This document shows positions 1 to 5,516 of a DNA stretch of 6,398 nt, piece after piece. The stretch spans positions 70,341-76,738 of the forward strand of contig DKGY01000054.1 in the NCBI GenBank assembly GCA_002453475.1, in the 5' to 3' direction. Position numbers and translations under genes: made by a program. Positions within the stretch are counted from its first letter, which is position 1. Every line of letters starts with the position of its first letter. The stretch comes from Clostridium sp. UBA6758. GTDB lineage: Bacteria; Bacillota; Clostridia; Clostridiales; Clostridiaceae. A model generated the notes under the pieces. That model worked only from the letters and a program-made list of their open reading frames with translations, ran no database searches and was not told the DNA's origin.

Positions 1-479
1 ATAAATTTAGCCATCTTCTCCTTAGTTAAATTATCAGTCCAAGTTTTATCACTAATAATGTCTTGTGAATCCAAAAGAATAACTATACTTTTACAGACCT
101 TTTCAAAAAACTCATGTTCTCTTTTTCTTCCTAGAGATTTTTCGCTACTACTTAATAAAGCTAACTGCTCAATCCAATTTTCTTGAAATTTACCTAGGTA
201 AACAAAAAGATTATTATATAATAGCTCTATCTTTTCAAAAATATTTTTTTCTCCTTTTAAACACTTATGAAAATCATTAAATGCTTCTCTCCAAAAATCT
301 TCAACCACTGCCACCACTAATTCACTTTTTGTGGAAAATGAATTATAAACTGTTCCTACAGAAATTTTACATCTACTGGCTACAGCCCTTATATTTATTG
401 CTGAAATTCCTTGCTCTAAAGCAATTTCTTTTGCTCCTTCAAGTATAACCTCTCTTGGGTTTTCTGAGAACTTATTCAT
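1..479 (-). CDS. TetR/AcrR-family transcriptional repressor, 3' end beyond the window
   Basis: This reading frame starts at the ATG at 479 and stays open for 159 codons to the left edge, so the C-terminus is missing. The N-terminal ~55 residues are a typical TetR DNA-binding domain. Helix 1 is around residues 10-22 (VILEGAKEIALEQG), and the helix-turn-helix is around 28-50, with the family signature IRAVASRCKISVGTVYNSF followed by K51SEL. The remainder is helical with no recognisable ligand pocket motif, as is usual for the divergent TetR effector domain, so the inducer cannot be named. A GAGGAG ribosome binding site at 488-493 lies 8 nt upstream of the ATG and fixes the start. A promoter and palindromic operator directly upstream suggest autorepression. 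TetR proteins of this kind often control an adjacent efflux or enzyme gene; here that would lie to the left, outside the window. The family call is secure; the target is unknown. Confidence 0.93.
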   Translation of the reverse strand, partial: MNKFSENPREVILEGAKEIALEQGISAINIRAVASRCKISVGTVYNSFSTKSELVVAVVEDFWREAFNDFHKCLKGEKNIFEKIELLYNNLFVYLGKFQENWIEQLALLSSSEKSLGRKREHEFFEKVCKSIVILLDSQDIISDKTWTDNLTKEKMAKF

Positions 480-493
480 TATATCTACTCCTC

Positions 494-512
494 ATTTGAA
501 CTTTGTTCAAAT
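494..512. promoter_or_regulatory. Palindromic operator, probably for the TetR-family repressor
   Basis: ATTTGAAC (494-501), spacer TTT (502-504), GTTCAAAT (505-512): a perfect inverted repeat with 8-bp arms. It starts 2 nt downstream (in the minus-strand sense) of the -10 box at 515-520, so it covers the expected transcription start and reaches the ribosome binding site. Size, symmetry and place are what TetR repressors usually bind, so autoregulation is inferred. I saw no second full copy in the window; TTTGAAC at about 2532-2538 inside nadE is only a half site. Confidence 0.72.
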
Positions 513-514
513 TA

Positions 515-543
515 ATTGTATAGCAATTTTTTTAATACGTCAA
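515..543 (-). promoter_or_regulatory. Promoter of the TetR-family gene
   Basis: On the minus strand, -35 TTGACG (538-543) is followed by a 17-nt spacer and -10 TACAAT (515-520). The boxes and spacing are close to the SigA consensus. Transcription would begin at about 508, inside the palindrome at 494-512, leaving a short 5' leader of about 30 nt. Confidence 0.75.
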
Positions 544-624
544 TAGAGTTATTTTTGTATATTATTAATTTAATAAAATTATTACTGCTCCTGTTCCTTT
601 AAGATAAATTTTAATTATTGTACT

Positions 625-657
625 ATAATAAACATCTATAGGATAAATGTTTATTAT
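625..657. repeat. AT-rich inverted repeat upstream of the flavin reductase-nadE unit
   Basis: ATAATAAACAT (625-635) and ATGTTTATTAT (647-657) form perfect 11-bp arms around an 11-nt centre. The dyad sits just upstream of the -35 box at 660-665 and overlaps a TATAAT-like string at 624-629. It could be a regulator binding site or, with five Ts at 657-661, a weak AT-only hairpin. No known regulator box is recognised. Confidence 0.45.
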
Positions 658-659
658 TT

Positions 660-689
660 TTGATAAATATACCCAACTTGCTATATAAT
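660..689 (+). promoter_or_regulatory. Probable promoter of the flavin reductase-nadE operon
   Basis: TTGATA (660-665), an 18-nt spacer and TATAAT (684-689) fit a SigA promoter. The expected start at about 696 would give a leader of roughly 65 nt before the ATG at 761. No riboswitch fold was recognised in that leader. Confidence 0.6.
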
Positions 690-760
690 ACATATGAGAC
701 AAAAATAATTCGGTTTATTTACACCTGGTTTATGTTAAAATTAGAAAGTGATGTGATATT

Positions 761-1474
761 ATGGCTAAAACTACTTTTAAGGGTAGTATTATGCTAAATC
801 CCGTTCCAGCAGTAATGATAACTAGTAGAAATTCTGAGGGAAAGGATAATGTATTTACTGTAGGTTGGATAGGTACAGCTTGTACTAAACCTCCTATGAT
901 TACAGTTGCTATTCGTCCTGAAAGATTATCCTATGAATATATAAAAGAAAGTGGCTCCTTTGTAGTAAATCTAGCTTCTAGTAGTCTAGTTAAAGTGGTG
1001 GATTACTGTGGAGTTAAAAGTGGAAGAACCAATGACAAGTTTAAGGATATGAACTTAACTCTCAGTGAAGCTAAGGATATTTCCTGTGGGATTATTAATC
1101 AATGCCCTGTTGCCTTTGAGTGTGTAGTAAAATCTATTACTCCCCTAGGTACCCATGATTTATTTTTAGCCGAAATAGTTAACTGCCATGTAGAAAATAG
1201 CCTTATAGATGAAAAAGGAAAGATTCACTTTGATAAGGGAGACCTACTTTCCTACTCCCATGGTGAATACTTTAGATTAAATCCTAGACCTATTGGAAAA
1301 TTTGGATATTCTGTTGCTAAAAAAACTGCTCTTAAACTAAAAAGTCAAGGGATAAAAAAACATGATGGAATCCCCAAAACTAACATAGTGGAGAAAGAAC
1401 AAATACATAATAAAAAAAATATTAAGAGTAATAAACCTAAAAAAACAAAAACTAAAAAAAGAACTCGTATATAA
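761..1474 (+). CDS. Flavin reductase-like FMN-binding protein (flavoredoxin type) with lysine-rich tail
   Basis: The 237-residue product has a flavin reductase-like domain (split-barrel FMN-binding fold) over about residues 1-187. Recognisable family stretches are NPVPAVMITS (13-22), GWIGTACTKPPMITVAIRPE (35-54), the FVVN segment (67-70) and SGRTNDKF (87-94). Such proteins bind FMN and take part in flavin or electron-transfer reactions in the cytoplasm; the physiological partner cannot be read from sequence. Family members are usually near 190 residues. Here residues 188-237 add a tail made largely of Lys, Asn and Thr, with no hydrophobic segment, encoded by A-rich DNA with runs of 7-8 As. 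The start is the ATG at 761, as the ATG at 751 is followed at once by a stop. Its ribosome binding site is weak (only GTGATG-like sequence about 7 nt upstream). Stop-to-start distance to nadE is 33 nt with no terminator, so the two are probably co-transcribed. Confidence 0.88.
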   Translation: MAKTTFKGSIMLNPVPAVMITSRNSEGKDNVFTVGWIGTACTKPPMITVAIRPERLSYEYIKESGSFVVNLASSSLVKVVDYCGVKSGRTNDKFKDMNLTLSEAKDISCGIINQCPVAFECVVKSITPLGTHDLFLAEIVNCHVENSLIDEKGKIHFDKGDLLSYSHGEYFRLNPRPIGKFGYSVAKKTALKLKSQGIKKHDGIPKTNIVEKEQIHNKKNIKSNKPKKTKTKKRTRI

Positions 1475-1507
1475 GAAATATATTTAATGTGAAAGGTGCG
1501 ATGTTTA

Positions 1508-3412
1508 ATGAACTTTATAAAAGTTGGTTCTGCTTGTCCTATTACCAAGGTAGCAGATGTTGACTTTAACTTAGATGAAATAAAAAAGTGTGTTGAGAAA
1601 GCTATAGAAGATCAAGTTAAGATTTTAGTTTTCCCTGAGCTTTCTATAACTTCCTATAGTTGTGCAGATTTATTCTTTCAACAAAAATTACTTAAAAAGG
1701 CTGAAATAGCTATTGAAAATCTTTGTGTATTCTCTGAAGGAAGAGATATCTTATTTACTGTAGGTGCTCCGTTTGAATATGATGATGTACTTTATAACGC
1801 AGCTTATCTTATCTTTAATGGTAAAGTTTTAGGTATTGTTCCAAAGAGTTACTTACCTAATGCTTCTGAGTTTTATGAAAAGCGTTGGTTTAGTAGTGGT
1901 CTTAATATAATTTCTAGAATGGTTAAACTGGCCTTCCAAGATAATATCCCTTTTGGTACTAACCTAATCTTTAGAAGTGGTGATATAAGTATTGGAGTAG
2001 AAATTTGTGAAGACCTTTGGGTTACTATTCCACCGAGTAGCTTCTTATCTTTAGCTGGATGTAATATAATATGTAATCTATCTTCATCCAATGAGTTAGT
2101 TAGTAAAGCTGATTATAGAAGAGACTTAATTAAAAATCAAAGTGCCAGATGTATGGGTTCATATATCTATTCTTCTAGTGGAGTCTTTGAATCTACCACA
2201 GATGTATTATTTAGTGGTCATCTTTTAATCAGTGAAAATGGTGGAGTTCTAGCTGAAAATGAAAGATTTAGCCGTGAAAATGAAATTATTACAGCTATTA
2301 TAGATGTAGATAAATTAAAGGCTGAAAGATTAAAAAATATAAGCTTTCGAGATAATAAGGTGTTAATTCCTTTTGACATGGAAACTATAAACTTTCAATT
2401 TAATAATATAGCAATTGATAATTTTGATAAGTATATAGATAAACATCCTTTTGTACCTAGTAATCCTCTTGAAAGAGATAAACGTTCTAAGGAGATATTT
2501 AATATCCAAACTTCATCTCTAGCTAAGAGATTTGAACATACTGGCTTAAAGAAGGCCGTTATAGGCATTTCTGGTGGCCTTGATTCTACTCTAGCTCTTC
2601 TAGTAGTAGTAAAAACCTTTGATATGTTAAAAATGCCTAGAGAAAATATTGTAACAATTACTATGCCTGGTTTTGGTACTACGGATAGAACCTATAATAA
2701 TGCACTAGATCTTTGCAAGTACCTAGGTACTGATTTAAGAGAAATAAATATTGTACCTGCTTCCCTACAACATTTTAAGGATATTGGTCATCCTGTAGAA
2801 CAGCATGATATAACCTATGAAAATGTTCAAGCAAGAGAAAGAACTCAGATTCTTATGGATCTTGCTAATAAAGAAGGCGGACTACTAATTGGAACAGGTG
2901 ATTTATCAGAGCTGGCTCTTGGATGGTGTACTTATAATGGAGATCATATGTCTATGTACTCTGTAAACTGTTCTATTCCAAAGACCCTTGTAAGATACTT
3001 AGTAGATAATGTAGCTGACCATGAAAGCACTCCTGAGATAAGCAAAATTCTTATTGATATTTTAGATACTCCTGTAAGTCCAGAGCTACTTCCTAAGGAC
3101 AAAGATGGAAACATTGCTCAAAAGACTGAAGATATTGTAGGGCCTTATGAACTTCATGACTTCTTCCTATATCATTTCATGAAGCATGGTGCTTCTAAGG
3201 AACGTATAGAATTCTTAGCTAAGGTTGCTTTTAACGGTATTTATGATGATGAAGTAATTAATAAATGGCTTAACAAGTTTATAACCAGATTCTTCACTCA
3301 ACAATTTAAGCGTTCAGCTCTACCTGATGGACCTAAGGTTGGCTCTATAAGCCTTTCACCTAGAGGAGACTTAAGAATGCCATCAGATGCTAGCTATAAC
3401 GGATTTCTTTAG
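1508..3412 (+). CDS. nadE: Glutamine-dependent NAD+ synthetase
   Basis: This enzyme makes NAD+ from deamido-NAD+ with ATP and ammonia drawn from glutamine, the last step of NAD biosynthesis in the cytoplasm. The 634-residue product has both expected halves. The N-terminal nitrilase-type glutaminase domain (about 1-270) shows the catalytic triad: Glu44 in VFPELS, Lys113 in VPKSYLPN and Cys167 in GVEICEDLW. The C-terminal synthetase domain (about 325-634) has the ATP pyrophosphatase loop SGGLDS at 355-360 and the GTGDLSELALGW stretch at 462-473. Length matches the two-domain form, so the cell need not depend on free ammonia. The ATG at 1508 is preferred because the AAAGGTG motif at 1492-1498 sits 9 nt upstream. 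An in-frame GTG at 1496 would add four residues (M-R-C-L) but lies within that motif. It is downstream of the flavin reductase gene, probably in one operon, and ends before the hairpin at 3435-3467. No key residue is missing. Confidence 0.97.
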   Translation: MNFIKVGSACPITKVADVDFNLDEIKKCVEKAIEDQVKILVFPELSITSYSCADLFFQQKLLKKAEIAIENLCVFSEGRDILFTVGAPFEYDDVLYNAAYLIFNGKVLGIVPKSYLPNASEFYEKRWFSSGLNIISRMVKLAFQDNIPFGTNLIFRSGDISIGVEICEDLWVTIPPSSFLSLAGCNIICNLSSSNELVSKADYRRDLIKNQSARCMGSYIYSSSGVFESTTDVLFSGHLLISENGGVLAENERFSRENEIITAIIDVDKLKAERLKNISFRDNKVLIPFDMETINFQFNNIAIDNFDKYIDKHPFVPSNPLERDKRSKEIFNIQTSSLAKRFEHTGLKKAVIGISGGLDSTLALLVVVKTFDMLKMPRENIVTITMPGFGTTDRTYNNALDLCKYLGTDLREINIVPASLQHFKDIGHPVEQHDITYENVQARERTQILMDLANKEGGLLIGTGDLSELALGWCTYNGDHMSMYSVNCSIPKTLVRYLVDNVADHESTPEISKILIDILDTPVSPELLPKDKDGNIAQKTEDIVGPYELHDFFLYHFMKHGASKERIEFLAKVAFNGIYDDEVINKWLNKFITRFFTQQFKRSALPDGPKVGSISLSPRGDLRMPSDASYNGFL

Positions 3413-3434
3413 TTTTAAAAATATAAAATAAAAT

Positions 3435-3467
3435 ACCACTGGTAATGATTTTTTTATTACCAGTGGT
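3435..3467. terminator. Bidirectional hairpin terminator between nadE and yaaR
   Basis: ACCACTGGTAAT (3435-3446) pairs perfectly with ATTACCAGTGGT (3456-3467) as a 12-bp stem with a 9-nt T-rich loop. It lies 22 nt past the nadE stop and also beyond the 3' end of the convergent yaaR gene. The T-tract is short on the plus strand (TTCTTAACTT). It is better on the minus strand, where a TTTTATTTTATATTTTT-like run follows. It therefore probably ends both transcripts. Confidence 0.75.
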
Positions 3468-3520
3468 TCTTAACTTAATATGTAACATACTCAATTATAA
3501 TACAACTTAATAATGATAAT

Positions 3521-3544
3521 TAGAAATTTTGATATTAATTTCTA
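3521..3544. repeat. Small AT-only inverted repeat behind yaaR
   Basis: TAGAAATT (3521-3528) and AATTTCTA (3537-3544) form 8-bp arms with an 8-nt loop, beginning 5 nt past the yaaR stop. With one G-C pair and no clear T-tract it is a poor terminator by itself. It may help protect the yaaR 3' end, or may only reflect base composition. Confidence 0.3.
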
Positions 3545-3549
3545 AATTA

Positions 3550-3972
3550 TTATCTATAAATGTCTACAATAAGACCTGATATTTCATCTATGGTGCTAGC
3601 TATATCTAAATTTTCTCTTTCTTCACTAAGTAGCATCTGTGTCAGTTCTTCTAGTTTATTATCTATAGTCTCCACTGTAACAAAATATTGAGTTTGCCAA
3701 AAGCTTATATCTTTTTTTACAGAATACATAAATGAAAGTACCGACTCTAGATATTCTTTTATTTCTTTTTTATAAGCTCTAACATCAGCATAGCACTTTG
3801 AAATTACAAGTCTGCTACCTTTAGATTTTATATTTTTAAGCATTTTCTTAAGATCTTCTTCTGACTTTTGCTCTCTAGCAAAGTTAAAATCTTTAGAGAA
3901 GTCCTGTTTGTTATTTACAACTTTACTTTCTCTTTGTATTGGAGTATTTCTTCCAACTTTTGATATCTCCAT
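3550..3972 (-). CDS. yaaR: YaaR family protein (DUF327), function unknown
   Basis: The 140-residue product resembles Bacillus YaaR over about residues 38-140. It has a charged, disordered-looking N-terminus, then an all-helical region containing KNIKSKGSRLVISK (46-59), YKKEIKEYLE (67-76), the DNKLEELTQMLL segment (104-115) and the C-terminal IDEISGLIVDIYR (128-140). No signal peptide or membrane segment is present, so it should be cytoplasmic. The family's biochemical role is not established. In Bacillus subtilis yaaR sits beside tmk, yaaQ and holB; none of those genes is in this window, and here the gene stands alone. A strong AAGGGGGTG ribosome binding site (3978-3986) precedes the ATG at 3972. 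Its 100-bp upstream gap (3973-4072) is shared with the divergent transporter genes; AT-rich TATAAT-like strings occur at 3995-4005 (minus strand), but no convincing -35 box is seen. The family call is good; no function is assigned. Confidence 0.85.
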   Translation of the reverse strand: MEISKVGRNTPIQRESKVVNNKQDFSKDFNFAREQKSEEDLKKMLKNIKSKGSRLVISKCYADVRAYKKEIKEYLESVLSFMYSVKKDISFWQTQYFVTVETIDNKLEELTQMLLSEERENLDIASTIDEISGLIVDIYR

Positions 3973-4072
3973 GTGAACACCCCCTTGTCCTTTAATTATA
4001 TTATAAATAAGGTTAAGGATTTTAGCTATATTTTCTTACTATTTACTTATTAAATTAATTTAGGAGGCAATT

Positions 4073-4639
4073 ATGAAAACTTTAATTAATATGTTTATAA
4101 CCTTCTTAAAGATAGGTGCCTTTACCTTTGGTGGTGGTTATGCCATGATTCCACTTATTGAAAGAGAAGTTGTAGATAAAAACAATTGGATAGACAAAGA
4201 TGAATTTATAGATATAATAGCTATATCACAAAGCTTTCCTGGAGCCTTAGCAATAAATAGCTGTACTTTCATTGGCTACAAAATTAGTGGAGTTCTAGGA
4301 GCTATTCTAGGACTTTTAGGTGTAGCCCTTCCCTCTTTTATTATTATAGTAATTATAGCTATGGCTTTTAGTAAATTTAGAAATCTTTATGTCATTGAAC
4401 TTATCTTTAAAGGCATCAATGCTGCTGTTCCCCTTCTAGTTTTAGTAGGAGTAAACAGCCTGGCAAAAGTTTTAGATAAAACAGCTGTTAATATAATTAT
4501 TGTAATAATCACTGTAATTCTTAGTGTATTTATGAATGTAAATCCAGTATATCTAATACTTGCTGCCGCTATCTATGGAATATATATTAATAGAAATAAT
4601 AACATTGATAATGATACAAATTCAAAGGAGGAAAATTAG
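4073..4639 (+). CDS. chrA: Chromate transporter (CHR) family protein, first of a short-chain pair
   Basis: The 188-residue integral membrane protein corresponds to one half of the classical two-domain ChrA. The CHR signature is FTFGGGYAMIPLIEREVV (17-34), followed by a D/E-rich loop and the QSFPGALAIN motif (53-62). Hydrophobic stretches at about 74-99, 108-130 and 139-172 give roughly five or six membrane segments in total. A hydrophilic Asn/Asp-rich tail closes the protein. Family members export chromate or a related oxyanion from the cytoplasm; in an anaerobe the natural substrate is uncertain. AGGAGG at 4062-4067 lies 5 nt before the ATG. The stop codon directly touches the start of the second CHR gene, whose ribosome binding site is inside this gene. 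The two are therefore translationally coupled and probably form a heteromeric transporter. No clear promoter was identified in 3973-4072. Confidence 0.88.
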   Translation: MKTLINMFITFLKIGAFTFGGGYAMIPLIEREVVDKNNWIDKDEFIDIIAISQSFPGALAINSCTFIGYKISGVLGAILGLLGVALPSFIIIVIIAMAFSKFRNLYVIELIFKGINAAVPLLVLVGVNSLAKVLDKTAVNIIIVIITVILSVFMNVNPVYLILAAAIYGIYINRNNNIDNDTNSKEEN

Positions 4640-5188
4640 ATGATATTACTAAAGCTATATTTAGCCTTTCTCAAAATTGGAACCTTTGGCTTTGGTGGTG
4701 GATATGCTATGCTTCCTTTAATTCAAAAGGAGATCGTGGACAAGAATGCCTGGTTATCTCAAACTGATTTCATGGATATCATAGGTATATCTCAAATGAC
4801 TCCTGGTCCTATAGCTATAAATGCTGCAACCTTTGTAGGCTATAAAACTGGCGGATTTTTAGGCAGTATTTTAGCTACCTTAGGTGTTGTTACCACCTCC
4901 TTTATTCTTATATCCTTTGCTAATTACTTTTTTAATAAATTTAAAAATTCAAAGATATTAGCTAATGCTTTAAAAGGAATGAGACCAGCTCTTATTGGAC
5001 TTATAATTTCTGTGTTTATAACTCTTAGTTTTGAATCCTACAGAGATTTAAATAGTTTAATAATAGCTACAATTATTGGTTTTCTACTTTATAAAACCAA
5101 AATTCATCCTATATTAATCATTGTTATTGCAGCATTTTTAGGTATATTATTTTATGGAATGATACCTCTTTTGTTTGCTAAATTTTAA
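4640..5188 (+). CDS. chrA: Chromate transporter (CHR) family protein, second of a short-chain pair
   Basis: The 182-residue membrane protein is a homologue of its upstream neighbour. It shows the CHR signature FGFGGGYAMLPLIQKEIV (16-33) and the fuller family motif QMTPGPIAIN (52-61), then GYKTGG (67-72). Hydrophobic segments lie around 73-97, 115-131, 138-152 and 156-179. The ATG begins on the base after the upstream stop (zero spacing), with AGGAGG at 4626-4631, 8 nt upstream. Strict pairing of two short CHR proteins is the known short-chain arrangement in Firmicutes, where both are expected to be needed for transport. It carries the PGP form of the motif while its partner has PGA, so the halves have diverged. 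The short gap behind it contains no terminator before the promoter at 5200. The first strong terminator is the riboswitch terminator at 5330-5374, which may also end this transcript. Confidence 0.88.
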   Translation: MILLKLYLAFLKIGTFGFGGGYAMLPLIQKEIVDKNAWLSQTDFMDIIGISQMTPGPIAINAATFVGYKTGGFLGSILATLGVVTTSFILISFANYFFNKFKNSKILANALKGMRPALIGLIISVFITLSFESYRDLNSLIIATIIGFLLYKTKIHPILIIVIAAFLGILFYGMIPLLFAKF

Positions 5189-5199
5189 TAAAACATATC

Positions 5200-5228
5200 T
5201 TGTAATTTATTGCTTCATCCCTTATAAT
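5200..5228 (+). promoter_or_regulatory. Promoter of the riboswitch-ATPase transcript
   Basis: TTGTAA (5200-5205), a 17-nt spacer and TATAAT (5223-5228) form a near-consensus SigA promoter starting 12 nt past the upstream stop codon. Expected initiation at about 5235 is roughly 14 nt ahead of riboswitch helix P1, so the complete aptamer would be transcribed. Confidence 0.75.
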
Positions 5229-5244
5229 TATATATAAATTATAA
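5222..5244. repeat. AT-only dyad overlapping the -10 box
   Basis: TTATAATT (5222-5229) and AATTATAA (5237-5244) are perfect 8-bp arms around a 7-nt centre covering the -10 box and start region. It could be a repressor site, but it contains no G or C and resembles no metal-regulator box I know, so chance is a fair explanation. Confidence 0.25.
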
Positions 5245-5248
5245 TTAC

Positions 5249-5338
5249 ATATGAGGGAGTAATTAGTAGGAATATCCTATGGCAATGTCAACATCTTGGC
5301 TTTAAGTCTGGCTTTGCATTAAATAATGAGACTCATAT
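5249..5338 (+). promoter_or_regulatory. yybP-ykoY-type (Mn2+) riboswitch aptamer
   Basis: Closing helix P1 pairs ATATGAG (5249-5255) with CTCATAT (5332-5338). Inside it lie the class-like strands GGAGTA (5256-5261) on the 5' side and GAGA (5328-5331) on the 3' side. An inner helix pairs ATTA (5262-5265) with TAAT (5324-5327). A hairpin TAGGA/TCCTA (5267-5271/5275-5279) follows, then a GTCAACAT segment (5287-5294) and an imperfect hairpin (about 5295-5311) flanked by GCAA/TTGC (5282-5285/5314-5317). Conserved GGGGAGUA-like and GAGAC-like strands flanking a multi-helix junction are typical of the yybP-ykoY class, which binds Mn2+ and often precedes cation-ATPase genes. The 3' strand of P1 is also part of the terminator's 5' arm, so a stabilised aptamer should permit read-through. 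The class was assigned by eye from motifs and context, not by a covariance search. Confidence 0.78.
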
Positions 5339-5374
5339 ATAGTAAATGTTGCTATATATGAGTCTTTTCTTTTT
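5330..5374 (+). terminator. Intrinsic terminator acting as the riboswitch expression platform
   Basis: GACTCATATATAG (5330-5342) pairs perfectly with CTATATATGAGTC (5352-5364) as a 13-bp stem with a 9-nt loop, followed by TTTTCTTTTT (5365-5374). Bases 5332-5338 are shared with riboswitch helix P1 and 5330-5331 with the conserved GAGA strand. Forming the terminator therefore destroys the aptamer. It may also stop read-through from the upstream transporter genes. Confidence 0.9.
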
Positions 5375-5516
5375 ACATACATTACCTACATATGTAATTA
5401 AGTTTTTGCAAATATTAATAAAAGAATGTTTTTACTTTTATTAAGTCTAAGTAAGTTTTACTGCTAAATCATAAATTTAGAGTATAACTTAACACTATTA
5501 ATTATGAGGTGATTTT
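5375..5516 (+). other. Post-terminator leader of the ATPase gene
   Basis: About 140 nt of AT-rich leader separate the terminator from the ATPase start. It contains a perfect 10-bp hairpin, TTAATAAAAG (5415-5424) with CTTTTATTAA (5435-5444) around a 10-nt loop, not followed by a T-tract. A smaller repeat, CTAAAT/ATTTAG, lies at 5464-5480. I see no convincing second promoter and no small gene with a ribosome binding site. The GAGGTGA at 5506-5512 belongs to the ATPase. Confidence 0.5.

Noticed and set aside
718..741. Second promoter (TTTACA ... TAAAAT) close to the flavin reductase start
   Set aside because: The spacer is only 12 nt, too short for a SigA promoter.
690..760. Possible riboswitch in the leader of the flavin reductase gene
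   Set aside because: The leader is only about 65 nt, with no FMN, NAD or other aptamer motif and no terminator or sequestering hairpin recognised.
1496..1507. GTG start for NAD+ synthetase four codons upstream, and an out-of-frame ATG at 1501
   Set aside because: The GTG overlaps the AAAGGTG ribosome-binding motif itself, and the ATG at 1501 is only about 2 nt from it and opens a frame of only about 19 codons. The ATG at 1508 has correct spacing.
1345..1548. Minus-strand 67-codon frame with a very hydrophobic middle
   Set aside because: It is the antisense of the lysine-rich tail: AAA codons read as TTT (Phe/Leu-rich) on the other strand. It crosses the nadE start and has no supporting context.
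1873..2091. Minus-strand 72-codon frame
   Set aside because: It lies wholly inside nadE, opposite the catalytic Cys region, and resembles no family; it is a shadow.
5426..5467. 13-codon hydrophobic mini-frame (MFLLLL...) in the ATPase leader
   Set aside because: There is no ribosome binding site in front of it and its start lies in the loop of the hairpin at 5415-5444. The Phe/Leu content follows from the T-rich sequence.
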